A stretch of DNA of 64,000 nt. Origin: Aquatica leii (Eukaryota; Arthropoda; Insecta; Coleoptera; Lampyridae). The position numbers and the translations under genes are program-made. Shown here in pieces: positions 35,630 to 46,849 of the stretch; positions within the stretch are counted from its first letter, which is position 1, and the number at the start of each line of letters is the position of its first letter. Location: NCBI GenBank assembly GCA_035610365.1, contig CM069432.1:227438532-227502531 (forward strand). Reading direction: 5' to 3'. The notes below the pieces were generated by a model. The model was not told the origin of the DNA. It searched no databases and was given only the letters and a program-made list of their open reading frames with translations.

Positions 35630-36241
35630 TTAAGTCGGATCATATTTGTATTTTATTTTACTTATCAGATATTTATATATGGTACTTAGATTTTGTGAAT
35701 CTGTTTTGAAATTTACATTGTTGTTGAGTTTGTTAATCCATATCATTTCAGAAATGAATCTTTTGTTCAGATTCGTTTCTAAATCTAATATCACAGGATT
35801 ATTTAAGTCGAAGTTATGTGACATTAATTTATGATGGGTTGACAGGCCTGTATTATCTAATTTTTTTTGACAATCATATTCGTGATTTTTTATTCTATTT
35901 TTTAATTTTTGTTTGGTTTGACCTATGTAATATTTGTCACAATTAATACAGTTTATTTTATATACCAGATTCGATTTTTCAAGTGTTGGAGTCTTGTCTT
36001 TAAGTGGGGTGTAAAAATTGTTGTAAATAGTGTTTTTGTTATAAAGAACTATTTTTATTTGATCGTGTTTTAGGATATTTATAATTTTGTGACTTAATCC
36101 TGGAACGTTTATTAATTTCGTATAACGTCTGTCAATAGTATTATTATTATGTAAAGTGTGTATTATTGTTGTGTTATTTTGATCAAAATTGTTTTGCAAT
36201 ATCTTTTTTATAATATATTTAGGATAGTTGTTATTGATCAA
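35630..36241 (-). CDS. Penelope GIY-YIG endonuclease domain
   Basis: About 200 codons, open to the stop at 35630. The GIY-YIG signature appears as VYKINCINC, then KYYIGQTKQKLKNRIKNHE, with the catalytic Tyr, Gly and Arg of the fold. A Cys pair (CINC) precedes the YIG motif, as in Penelope endonucleases that bind zinc. A conserved Glu follows in RFISEMIWINKLN. It should nick target DNA to prime reverse transcription. It is joined to the reverse transcriptase through about 120 bp with a further frame change. Confidence 0.85.
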   Translation of the reverse strand: MINNNYPKYIIKKILQNNFDQNNTTIIHTLHNNNTIDRRYTKLINVPGLSHKIINILKHDQIKIVLYNKNTIYNNFYTPLKDKTPTLEKSNLVYKINCINCDKYYIGQTKQKLKNRIKNHEYDCQKKLDNTGLSTHHKLMSHNFDLNNPVILDLETNLNKRFISEMIWINKLNNNVNFKTDSQNLSTIYKYLISKIKYKYDPT

Positions 36242-36364
36242 TATTGTCCGGACGATTTCTAGATTTTTTTTTATGATATTCAGGACTACTTAGTTTTATA
36301 ATTTTGTCTTTTATTGATTTTATTATATTTATCTTTTGATTATAAGGATGTTTTGATAAATAAT

Positions 36365-37744
36365 TTATAATCCTATTGGACGCCGTAGTTTTTTTGTACC
36401 AATCTGTAGTAATTTTGTGTTGATGTTTTTATCATGTATTAGTAAAATCTCTAAAAAAGGAATTTGATTGTTTGTTTCTAATTCGTGTGTAAATTGTAAG
36501 TGTGTATTGTAGCTATTGAAAATACTTAAAGTATGATAGACTAAAGATTTGGGTATGCAAGTAATGATGTCATCTACATACGAGTATAAGAAGGTAGGTG
36601 ATACTCTTAAGTTTTTTATTACATATGATAATAAATCATGCATGACTAAATTAGCAAATATTGGAGAAGCTGGTTGTCCCATGGCCGTTCCAAATTTTTG
36701 TTTGTAATGATCATTATTATACGAGAAAACTATTGTTAAATAAAAATTCAATAATATGTATCATTTCATTCACATTAAGTGTCGTATAATCTGAAATAAC
36801 CGTCCAGTATTTTTGGATTACGTTTATTGTTAATTCTTTGGAAATGTTAGTAAATAAGGACTTAACATCGAAGGAAATTAATACGTAATCTTGCGGTACC
36901 GTTGTATCTTGAAGGTTGTGAATTAGTTGTAATGAATTTTTTACATTATATTGAAAAATATGAGAAATATTGTTAATGATATTACTTACAAAATTGGAAA
37001 GTTCATAAGTTGGATTGCCTATGCACGATATAATTGGTCTTATAGAATAATCACTTTTGTGTGTTTTAATTAAACCGTATAATTTTGAGTTTGTACCTGT
37101 ATATGTTGTTAGTTTTTTTAATGTAGTTAAGTCAATGTGTCCTTTTTTAAATAAGTCTTTCACAATGTTGTTATTTTTTCGTTGTATTATGTTGATAGGA
37201 TCATAATTGATTTTTTCATATATGTTGTCGTTATTTAATAGACTTTGTATTTTAGTATGATAATCTATTTGGTTGATCAAAACAGTAGCGTTACCTTTAT
37301 CTGATTTTGTAACATAAAGGTTTTTGTTTTTAAATAAAAATTGTTTAGTGGATATGTATAATTTGTTAATAAAGTGGTCATGATAATTATTAGAGCTTTT
37401 ATTTTGTTGTTCCTGAAAGTTTGTTATAATATTAACTAAATTACTTCTCAGGAAATCTTTGTGTTCTATTGAATGATATGTTAAAATTGTTTCACAATCT
37501 TTAATTAAATTTGTAATCGGTAAACGGTTCCGTTCATATTTAAAAACAAATTTCGGAGACAGTGACAAAAATTGTTTAACTTGTTTAGGGATACTTATGT
37601 TACTTAAATTATGTATGCACTTATCCGTGTTAATGTCCGTGTTGTAATTTTGTTTGATGGATAATTTGTTAAATTTTTTTTGTAATTGAATGTCATTATT
37701 TTTTAATCTGTTTCTTAATTTTTTATTGATTATCAATTTAAGGA
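36365..37744 (-). CDS. Penelope-like reverse transcriptase (one frame change)
   Basis: The first open stretch (to 36717) covers the N-terminal region and fingers. KSDKGNATVLINQIDY, LYGLIKTHK, RPIISCIGNPTYELSNFV and ISFDVKSLFTNI (first catalytic Asp) are visible. The frame changes at about 36720-36750. The second stretch holds FGTAMGQPASPIFANL and the catalytic YSYVDDIIT box. Codon use is strongly A/T-biased. The 5' end of the gene is lost at the junction at 37744, so the true start is absent. The reverse transcriptase of this family copies its own RNA and, unlike viral enzymes, groups near telomerase. Confidence 0.8.
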
Positions 37745-37771
37745 GCTTCTCCAATATTTGCTAATTTAGTC

Positions 37772-38769
37772 ATGCATGATTTATTATCATATGTAATAAA
37801 AAACTTAAGAGTATCACCTACCTTCTTATACTCGTATGTAGATGACATCATTACTTGCATACCCAAATCTTTAGTCTATCATACTTTAAGTATTTTCAAT
37901 AGCTACAATACACACTTACAATTTACACACGAATTAGAAACAAACAATCAAATTCCTTTTTTGGAGATTTTACTAATACATGATAAAAAACATCAACACA
38001 AAATTACTACAGATTGGTACAAAAACTACGGCGTCCAACAGGATTATAAATTATTTATCAAAACATCCTTATAATCAAAAGATAAATATAATAAAATCAA
38101 TAAAAGACAAAATTATAAAACTAAGTAGTCCTGAATATCATAAAAAAAATCTAGAAATCGTCCGGACAATATTGATCAATAACAACTATCCTAAATATAT
38201 TATCAAAAAGATATTGCAAAACAATTTTGATCAAAATAACACAACAATAATACACACTTTACATAATAATAATAATACTATTGACAGACGTTATACGAAA
38301 TTAATAAACGTTCCAGGATTAAGTCCTAAAACACGATCAAATAAAAATAGTTCTTTATAACAAAAACACTATTTACAACAATTTTTACACCCCACTTAAA
38401 GACAAGACTCCAACACTTGAAAAATCGAATCTGGTATATAAAATAAACTGTATTAATTGTGACAAATATTACATAGGTCAAACCAAACAAAAATTAAAAA
38501 ATAGAATAAAAAATCACGAATATGATTGTCAAAAAAAATTAGATAATACAGGCCTGTCAACCCATCATAAATTAATGTCACATAACTTCGACTTAAATAA
38601 TCCTGTGATATTAGATTTAGAAACGAATCTGAACAAAAGATTCATTTCTGAAATGATATGGATTAACAAACTCAACAACAATGTAAATTTCAAAACAGAT
38701 TCACAAAATCTAAGTACCATATATAAATATCTGATAAGTAAAATAAAATACAAATATGATCCGACTTAA
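37772..38769 (+). pseudogene. Truncated second Penelope copy (reverse transcriptase end and GIY-YIG)
   Basis: Plus-strand mirror of the minus-strand copy, starting inside the reverse transcriptase at HDLLSYVIKNL and including YSYVDDIIT (about 37832-37858). Frame changes lie near 37990-38070. A gap near 38323 shifts the frame so that one piece stops at 38360. The endonuclease sequence resumes at about 38440 and ends at 38769 with the same C-terminus as the other copy. Confidence 0.8.
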
Positions 38770-39161
38770 ATCTACAAATAAACAAGAATTTATGATGTCT
38801 CTAATTTTTAAGTGAATGTTAATACATATTATTGAATCCAACTATTTATTGAATGCAACTATTTATTTATTAAAAACAGATTGGGTATCACAAACATATA
38901 ATCATATCTTCATACATTTATAGACACATTTATACATTTCGATGGTTACACCACATAAATTGTAAATTAAATTTTAATTAAGTGACTGATTATTTTAATG
39001 TAAATTTAACTGGAGTTTTTAAGTATTCTAATTGTATTTTAAATGTTAGGACAAAGACAATCGATAATTTAGTGGTAAGTTATACATTGTATATTTTAAG
39101 TTTTTATGCATGTAAATGTACGGGTATAAAATACTAAATTTAACTTTTTTAATAAAGATTT

Positions 39162-39203
39162 GGCCTGATGAAGTGGTCACATCAAAGACCACGAAACGTC
39201 GCC
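39162..39203 (+). ncRNA. Hammerhead-ribozyme motif, right arm of Penelope pair
   Basis: Plus-strand counterpart of the motif at 35197-35238. It has the same core (CTGATGA, 6-bp stem II, GAAAC, GTC) and stem I GGC/GCC. It lies about 110 bp inside the right end of the element. Confidence 0.75.
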
Positions 39204-39281
39204 GTAATTACAACTACGGTTGTTTAATTAAATAAAAAATTCCACACCTAATCGAAGGCTCTAAGAAGAGAAAAAAAGCAA

Positions 39282-39315
39282 CTGAAGATCTAATTTATAG
39301 GTGGAAATACGAAAT
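39282..39315 (+). other. 34-bp terminal tail of the Penelope pair
   Basis: Single-copy sequence between the end of the right inverted arm and the putative target duplication. Short extensions of this size at one end are a reported feature of Penelope insertions. Confidence 0.5.
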
Positions 39316-39429
39316 TTAATGTATTTAAATAATTTGCTAGTAAACAATTACATTTTATACAAGGTTTTGTTATTATTAGAACTACAAAATCAGTTAAATA
39401 TGCAAACTAGTAGTACTTTTTTTTAGCTA

Positions 39430-39650
39430 TTTACAATGGTGTAAACGGAACAAAACTTGAACATCGCGTTCACGAGTTATGTCAAAAAATTCCGTTTCTT
39501 TCAAATGCAATACCTATTATACACTATTCTCGATCGATAGGAAACTTAATTTTGAACAAAAACTGTTCTATGACCTTTTATCCTAAGATCGAAAATGAAA
39601 AAACTATTGATGATTTCTCAAATTCGTCAAGGCGGCTGTGTTAGTTGTCG
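39430..39650 (+). pseudogene. Transposase N-terminal scrap (inverted copy of 42080-42320)
   Basis: GTAAACGGAACAAAA, CACGAGTTATGTCAAAAAAT, TATGACCTTTTATCC and CTATTGATGATTT match, inverted, the sequence at 42080-42316. The translated version is broken by stops and gaps. It is probably the start of the same mariner-like transposase family. Confidence 0.5.
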
Positions 39651-39659
39651 TAACTTTCC

Positions 39660-41279
39660 ATTACCATAAAATTAAAAAAAGAATATTCATGATGTGAAAC
39701 GGTAACATTTATTTTAAATTATTAAACTTTAACAAACAACAAAATTCAAATTAGATGCTCGAAAACTTTCTTGTTCCAAGCATTTTTAATCTTTAAACTC
39801 AGCATAGTTTATGTTTTGCTGAAGCTCCTCAAAATTTCCATACAGTCTTTTATATTGTATTTTTTTAATCATTTAAGTAATTTTGCATTGTTATTAAACT
39901 TGTTTCACCATTGTTTCATGATTTCAAATTCATCTTAATTTCAATTTTCATTCTTATAAGTATATATTTAGTGCTTTTGCACTTGAATCATTAAGAACAC
40001 GTCTCAAATACATTGTATGATTTATAGTTCCGACAGTCAATATTAATAATAAGTTTCAAAGATTAAGATTGAAATTAAATCTTCTGCTTTTGTATATTTT
40101 TGTTTGGTTAACGTTGCATTTCTTGGCGTGAGAAAGGCAGACAACGAACTGTTCTTTTGAGTGTTAATAACATTTTTTTTTGATCTTTTTTCCACGTCTT
40201 TGTTGTACTGTTTTTTTTCCAGTTTACCAGTACCGGTAAATATCGATACGTAGATCCGGAGGTGCGAAATCAACCCTTATATGAATTCGGTGGATTCCGT
40301 GGGACGTAATAATGAATGAATGTTTAGTTCTTTTGGTAAAAATAATTTCTAGTTCGTAGATTTTCGGTTTTTACTATTTCACTTGTCTCTTTTAACGTAT
40401 CGAAAAATTTGTCTTAAGTTGGTGCGACATAAACTCAATTTTTGTCTTGGTGGCCGTTTAACGAAAATCTTCCGACGGAGTCTTTGCAATAGGTGAAACT
40501 TCCCGTTTTTCTTGTCGATAACATCTGATAACCTCACGATCGACCAGAAGCCCTTTCTTGGATCAACACCAACAAACAGAAAAATGAAGGTATTTATTTA
40601 TTACCATTAAACTAAATTTGATCTTTAAATTTCGCAAACTTAGCGCTTTAAAAGATTTAGTTTTAAACAAAATAAAGATAATTGCTGTTTACCGATTTTA
40701 TTGATTTTACGTTGTTTATTTGGTTGTTCTCGTTTGTGTTATGTGTATAAGACGATATGTAACTAATTTAAGTAACAAATTTACAAGCTGTGTTTTATCG
40801 ACGTTTAACCCGTCAAAATTAATTACCGGATTTTCGATTTTGTTTTAAAAGATTTACGGATTTTTTATTTTGTATCTTTTTTCTTTAATGCAAACAAGCT
40901 CTTTACAGTTATAATTATTAATTAATGTTATTTTTTTATATTTGTTGATGTTGTTTCTATATTAAAATAAATAATAGTAAGTTATTTTTTTATTTTTTGT
41001 CAAATTGTGTTAATTTTTTTGTAATCTGTTTTTTAATTATTATTATCATATATTTTTTATTTCGTCGTCCTACGCGTCTATGTAGATTTTAAGATCATTT
41101 CAGATTTTAGTGCAATACACTCTGAAAAAGGTAAGTTCCATTTGAAGTGTATTCACCTTCATGGCACACTTTGAATATACTTTATTCAGACAATTTTCTT
41201 TTTAACACCTATTTGTATGTAAGAACGGTTAGAGCTTGATAAATATTTGTCATTAAAAAAGTCTTGTTATATTAATATG
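39660..41279. other. No gene recognised
   Basis: AT-rich sequence. A minus-strand open frame at 40043-40273 (76 codons, Lys/Thr-rich) matches nothing I recognise. Confidence 0.35.
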
Positions 41280-42320
41280 GCTATATGGCAAGAACTCCAT
41301 CTTGTTGAAGATAGATCTGTTGTCTATCCATTATACTCAGAACATCTAAGAAATCTCAAAATGTGGCGGTTAACATTTTGGCGTACCGTTCATCAGTGAA
41401 TAACCCTTGATAAAAACTTTTTTTTTACCGATCAAACCACACCAAACATTAACACTAAAGAGTTTATGCGTTTTACATCCGATTTTCTCAACTTCAATGG
41501 CTATTTTTCTGGTTAAACATGCCACTATTGAATAAACTTGATTTTTCACTCTAAAAATGCAAACGTCAAAAATTATTATTAAGTCTGATTTTATTATTAA
41601 ATTACTGACAAAACTGGATACGTCTTTTTCAATCTCCTGTCCGTGTTCCGTGCCTGTTTGGCATAAATTTGTGCTTTTTTTAGAGCATAGTGCACTTTAT
41701 TGCAATAAATCTTTAATTGAATAATTAGAATGACCTTCAAACTAAGCTAAAACGTCAATTTCAAATGCTTCACTTATTATAAAATGTTTTATAGTTCTAA
41801 TTTCCTTAAACACATTTTTATTCGATCAAAACTTACAATACAACAGCAAAAAGTACATTCGATCTGTCAAGTTACGTACATAAAACAAAGCACATAACGT
41901 TAACGAGCTCGGTGACTAGTTTTTTTTGACACACTATATAACATTCCACCATATCACATTTTTCTGAATACGTGAGGCATTTTTCCCTCAAAAAACACAA
42001 ATTCTAAACTGTTTATTAGTAAAACTTCAATCTGATATTTTAATTTTGATGACGTTTTTATAAAACAAACTAATGTTTACTAAAATAATAGCCACCTTGA
42101 CAAATTTGAAAAATCATCAATAGCTTTGTCATTTTCGCTTTTCGGATAAAAGGTCATAAGATTATTCTGGTTCAGAATTAAATTTCTTATTGATTGAAAA
42201 TATTGTACACTGGGTATCCCATTTGAAAATTTTTTGACATAACTTGTGAACACGATGCTCACTTTTTGTTCCGTTTTCACCATTGTAATCTGTTTTTTTG
42301 ACGCTATTGTTGACAACAGT
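41280..42320 (-). pseudogene. Mariner-like (DDE) transposase relic
   Basis: The N-terminal piece 42080-42316 starts at an ATG (VKTEQKVSIVF...) with 78 codons open. It resembles the start of large insect mariner-type transposases only in general pattern. The downstream piece (about 41560-41280) is clearer: VWCGLIGKKKVFIKG, then TDERYAKMLTATF, then IYLQQDGVLA with the second catalytic Asp. Stops and frameshifts lie between, and no terminal repeats were found. Confidence 0.5.
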
Positions 42321-42330
42321 TTTTTTTTAG

Positions 42331-43290
42331 TTTAGTTTGCTGTTAATATCAATTTTACATTGTTTAACTCTGGTTATTAATAAGGAATACTTCGTTACTT
42401 TTCTGCTTCTTAATTTTGTTTAATTTATTCGTTTAATAACAAAAATAAATAACTCCACATTATTTTTAAGTACACCTATAATACAAAACAACTAGAAACG
42501 AAGATAACGTATTTACAGATATTTCAATTAAGCAATGTTACAAAAGTCAGTCAAAATACGTACTTGAATAAATAAATGGCAATTGATTATATTTTTGTAA
42601 AATGTTAATTTTTTCTTGTAGGTTAAGATCACGTCTCTTTATTGTGTCAGCCATTGCAACAAAAACAAAAATTGAATCAAGCTGATTCAATCAACTAAGA
42701 TAAGTTAGTGAGTAGATTGACGCTCGGTGGATACTAATTTTAGAAGGCGCATGCAGACTGCATACCATATTAATTTACAGAAAAAAAGATCCGATATCAC
42801 TTGAGCTTGGAAATAAACAAACAATGTTCTTTTTCATTGAATTTACATGCACCAGATAAACTTCGATTAAGAAATTAAGGCAAACTAGGTTATTGTTTAT
42901 GTAGAAATAAACATGAAAAAAAAAAGATAACATAAACCAAAATTATGATTCCTATAAACGACGTTTTTTCTTTGTAACATTACCCGACTAATAACATCTA
43001 ATCGTACTTAAAAAGTGACAATAAAAAAGTCCCAAAAATCACATCGTTGAAATAATGTGTAGAATTAAAAATTCTCATCTACTTTTGTAAACGACATGTC
43101 AACGTATTTTTTGTGCTGCCATCAGCGCAAAATGCAATATTTAATAAAAAGATCTAAAAAATCTTAAAATTCAGTTAAAATTGAAAAAAAAGCGATGTTA
43201 AAGTTAATGTCAAATTTGACAGATTCAGTAATAAATGTAGTACCAACTTATATTTCTGTTGGTTCTTTATTTTTTCAAAAAATCATGTAA
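42331..43290. other. No gene recognised
   Basis: AT-rich intergenic sequence. Confidence 0.35.
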
Positions 43291-43340
43291 TTTTACAAAC
43301 AGCAACACAAAAAATGTACTTTACTGACGCCAAAATTTTT

Positions 43341-43407
43341 ATAGCATAACGCACTCACATGCAACGCTCGGCCGTGTAGTGCGTTGCATTAACGTTTGTT
43401 ATGCTAT
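43341..43407. repeat. 67-bp palindromic repeat, copy 1
   Basis: ATAGCATAAC ... GTTATGCTAT with CACATGCAACGCTCGGCC inside. It recurs inverted at 63837-63906. Similarity continues into flanks, for example CTTGTTACGTAAA at 43426 on, so the true unit is longer (about 43295-43480). Confidence 0.6.
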
Positions 43408-43480
43408 GTTTTACTTTTGACGCTTGTTACGTAAATTACTATTAAATTGCACTTTTTTTTGTAAATATTTATATGGTGTT

Positions 43481-44990
43481 TAATTCTATCGCGCACAATA
43501 TTATTGTTTGTTACCTTATCTTGTATTTATCCAGTTTCAACCGATTTAATTTGAAATGATATATAAATACTTATTTGTATTGTTGTACAAATAATATGAT
43601 AACTAACTCTCCAATTAATGTTTAATCGCCATACGAGTTACAAACAAGTTAAAAGCTATATTTTTAATCTATTGCACAACAACTTGCGCTAAATGTCGAA
43701 TAGTTGAATTTTTGTCAACGAATGAACAAGGTAAAATATATTACCTTTATAGTAGATACATGAAAGATATAAGCAGAAAAAGATAAATGTGTTTAGTCTA
43801 TCCAGAAATTTATATTTTTTTGTGATTTCATAAATTGTTAACAATAAGTTTTAGCAATAAAGCACACATTTTTGTTGTTCTTGATTAAATTGTTTTCTAA
43901 ATCTTTAACGTTTCTCAATTTATTATATTAAACAATGATGTTTAAATCTATTTTTTAATAGTATATTGTGAAACAAGTGTTACAATAACAATTCTAATGT
44001 GAGTTACACAAATAAATTGTAACACATGCTTTTCATACTACTTTCTCTAGTTCGCTTTCTCGAAAAGTATTTCTCGTCACAAATATGTACTCTTTGCAAT
44101 CTAGTGTTAGTTTAATGTTTTTATCTTTAAAACATATACACTGCTATGTAAACTAAAATATTTCGATTTAGATGCGTTGTTGGTTGCGTTATGTCATGTT
44201 AAATTGATAATGTAAAATGATTTTTACTTGTTCTTTTGTGCAAGCATAGAATTAAAAATAAAAATTAAAGCTAGTTCCAAATCATATAAATAAACAAATG
44301 TATTCAAAAATATGTATTGGTTGCTACTTACGTATTTTCTTATTGATACTAGTCGAATTACAAGTTATTGATAAATAAGACGACTGCGACTATTAATTTT
44401 AATTATGCATTCATTTAAGTAGGGCAATATCTTACTGCAGCCACTAAAGATTATTCAGTGCTTTTGCTACAAAAACAAAATTTTATACTAATCACTTATC
44501 GTTCTCCCCACACAACGTTACTACGTAGTTTAAATCGGGCGTCACTGGTTAGTTGTCTGCGATGCATCTATAGCGCAAGTTTACTTTACAAACCGTACAT
44601 AAATAACGAAGCAATCAATATTAGATTCGTTCTATTCCCCCTTTATAATTTCACATTTTGACAAATGCCAACACATATAATCTTTAATTATATTTTTAAA
44701 GCCATTTGTTGCATCTAGATCAAGGTTATTAAGTGTTTTGGTATTGTGTGGTAAGACCACGTGTAAGAAATATTAGGATTCGATTACTTAGAAACTGTTT
44801 TATATTTAGGTCTAATGAGCAACTAAAAGGTAGTAGAAGTAAAAAGTATAAAACCACTATTACAAGATTATGAGGAAGAAAACAAAACTTTTAGTGGAAG
44901 AAGTTTGTTTAAACAGGTAAACTTAAAACCTGTTGAGTATAAATAGTGGAATAATGTACACGAATTGATAAATAAATTGCAAATTTTGTG
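43481..44990. other. No gene recognised
   Basis: AT-rich. The open frame 44458-44661 is not convincing. Sequence from about 44800 may belong to the Maverick-type remnant that follows. Confidence 0.35.
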
Positions 44991-44994
44991 GGCT

Positions 44995-45640
44995 GAAAAG
45001 ATGTCTGGCCATACCGGTTATGACAATGAGATCTTAGCAATACTAGAAGAATTGTACGCGGACGGATATGTTGAAGAATCCTCTCATAATTTTCTAAACA
45101 TAAAATAAAATGTCAAGAAAAAATTTTCCTCGAAGAAAAACTGCACGTAAAGGATTAAATAATTTGTGGCAGGCGGATTTAGGTGAAAAGAAAATAAAGG
45201 GTTTAAGTATATGTTTTTAAATAATTGATTGTTTTTCCAAATTCGTGTGGGCATTTCCGTTAAAATCTAAAAGCAAACATAAAGTTGCTGATGGTATGAG
45301 ATTACTTCTACAAAACAATCTCAAGAAAATATTGAAAAGTTTACACAGATCAAGGAACAGAATTTTACAATAGTGAATTTAAAAAACTAATGAATGAAGT
45401 TAACATTAATCGCTATTCTACCTACAGTGTAAAAAAAGGCTTGTATTGCAGAACGTTCTAAGTAGTTTAAATAAAACAATTGGTATGCGTAGAAATTATA
45501 AATGGATTAACGTTTTAGAAAATATAACTAAAGCATATAATAATCGTAAGCATTGAACAATTAATATGAAACCGATAAACGTTACAAATCGAACAAATCT
45601 TCCGGTTTTTGATCTAATAAAAACGTATATATTATCTTCC
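44995..45640 (+). pseudogene. Maverick/Polinton-type integrase remnant
   Basis: Broken plus-strand coding sequence. GHTGYDNEILAILEELY at about 45010 precedes KGLNNLWQADLGEKKIKG (first catalytic Asp). Then come IIDCFSKFVWAFPLKSKSKH, TDQGTEFYNSEFKKLMNEV (second Asp) and RYSTYSVKK, where Maverick-type integrases have YSTYSxKKA. At least three stops or frame changes interrupt it. The capsid and polymerase genes of such elements are not visible nearby, so this is an isolated scrap. Confidence 0.6.
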
Positions 45641-46069
45641 TCATAATCGGAAGTGTCAAACTTATTGTAGTCTTAGGGTTGTAATAATTATAAAAGATAT
45701 ATACAAATAGTTTTAATAACAGTGCGTTCACAACTTATAAACATTTACGAATAGAATATAATGGAATTAGTAGTCTTATACTGTGCGCTTTTCTCTAATA
45801 TATATGTCGGAGGCACCGATTATAAGTTTGCCTACGGCTATGGAATACATACACGTGCACTTATTTGTTTGTGTTCCCATAAATTATGTTTAAAATGTTT
45901 AGTCTTTGTAACTTAATAACTTAGAATCAACCAATAAGGGTTTGATATTTTGTAATATTGCCTTTTATGGGCATAGGAACGCGCGTGAAATTACAATTTT
46001 CATGTGAACGAAACGACACTAGCTAGAAAATGTAACTTGTAAGAGGGCAGATTGAAATGATATTTGGTG

Positions 46070-46160
46070 GTGACAACTTGATAAGATAAAAGAGCTGGTG
46101 TCGGATTGTTTGTTCCAGTGTTGATCATTAAACGTTTATAAATTTAATTTTTATAATTAA
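46070..46160 (+). promoter_or_regulatory. LTR-like promoter segment
   Basis: GATAAGATAAAAGAGCTGG is followed about 30 bp later by TTCCAGTGTTGATCATT. This is TATA-plus-initiator spacing similar to 172-208 and 15404-15440. The open frame at 46286 lies downstream. LTR boundaries could not be set. Confidence 0.3.
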
Positions 46161-46285
46161 TGAAATCAGTTTTGTTTGTTTGTGTTATTGTTTATTAACG
46201 ACTTTGTTTGAAATTTGTAATCGTAACTTTTGCAATAGTAAATAAATTGTGTAAACGGTCAGTGTCGTGCGTTAATAAATTATCG

Positions 46286-46489
46286 ATGCAGTCTAACCCA
46301 GCACAAACGCCCAGCGGAGCCCCTTTTATTTTCGATGCGTCTCTGACATATATGATTCCCACACTCTTAAGTCAGGATTCCCCGCTACAACGATTTATTG
46401 GCGTCCGCACGGCCATCCTGCAACGTCTCTCGTCCTCGAGGGACCACCACCTGAACACACAAACTAGTATTAATATATTATTGGACTAA
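46286..46489 (+). CDS. Short unidentified open frame
   Basis: ATG 46286 opens about 67 codons: a Ser/Thr/Pro-rich start, then TYMIPTLLSQD and VRTAILQRLSSS. Base composition is richer in GC than the surroundings. It sits after an LTR-like promoter and before a minisatellite, so a gag start is possible. Alternatively the stretch is the 3' untranslated end of the minus-strand Gypsy at 46850. A purine tract AAAATAAAAGGGG (minus strand, about 46323-46336) would suit the second reading. Function unknown. Confidence 0.3.
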   Translation: MQSNPAQTPSGAPFIFDASLTYMIPTLLSQDSPLQRFIGVRTAILQRLSSSRDHHLNTQTSINILLD

Positions 46490-46529
46490 ACTAGCCAATG
46501 AGACTAGTAATGCCTAAAAATACTTAGGT

Positions 46530-46832
46530 GTGCCATCGAGGGCAATTTTGTGTCAGCGAAGGCAGTCTTATGCCAGCGAGGGCAATCTTTATGCCAGCGA
46601 CGGCAATCTATATGCCAGCGATGACAGTCTTTATGCCAGCGAGGGCAATCTCTATGCCAGCGATGGCAATCTTTATGCCAGCGAAGGCAATCTCTATACC
46701 AGCGAGGGCAAACTTTTTGTGCCAGCGAGGGCAATCTCTATGCCAGCGAGGGCAAAATTTTTGTGCCAGCAAGGGCAATCTTTTTGTGCCAGCGAGGGCA
46801 ATCTTAATGCCAGCGAGGGCAAAGTTTTTGTA
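46530..46832. repeat. Minisatellite of ~21-bp units
   Basis: About 14 copies of TGCCAGCGAGGGCAATCTTTA with lengths of 18-23 bp. The 3' ends vary (CTTTA, CTCTA, TTTTTG). Because many units are 21 bp, long frames run through it on both strands; these are artefacts of the repeat. Confidence 0.9.
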
Positions 46833-46849
46833 TGTTGAAACACTTACCT

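Larger units (their letters stand above)
35119..39315. mobile_element. Penelope-like retroelement, inverted pair
   Basis: A minus-strand copy (about 37744 to 35119) with reverse transcriptase and GIY-YIG endonuclease is joined head to head to a 5'-truncated plus-strand copy (37745-39281). The inverted arms 35119-36670 and 37745-39281 are nearly identical and differ by one gap of about 18 bp near 38323. The unique centre is 36671-37744. The 13-bp TTAATGTATTTAA lies at both outer ends (35106-35118 and 39316-39328), a likely target duplication. Between the right arm and that duplication lies a 34-bp tail (39282-39315). Inverted partial copies and short terminal extensions are known traits of Penelope elements. 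Confidence 0.85.

Noticed and set aside
35646-35834. Plus-strand frame repeated at 38565-38753
   Set aside because: Antisense shadow of the GIY-YIG domain, duplicated because the element is inverted.
46530-46832. CRISPR-like array
   Set aside because: Units are adjacent without unique spacers, and the genome is eukaryotic.
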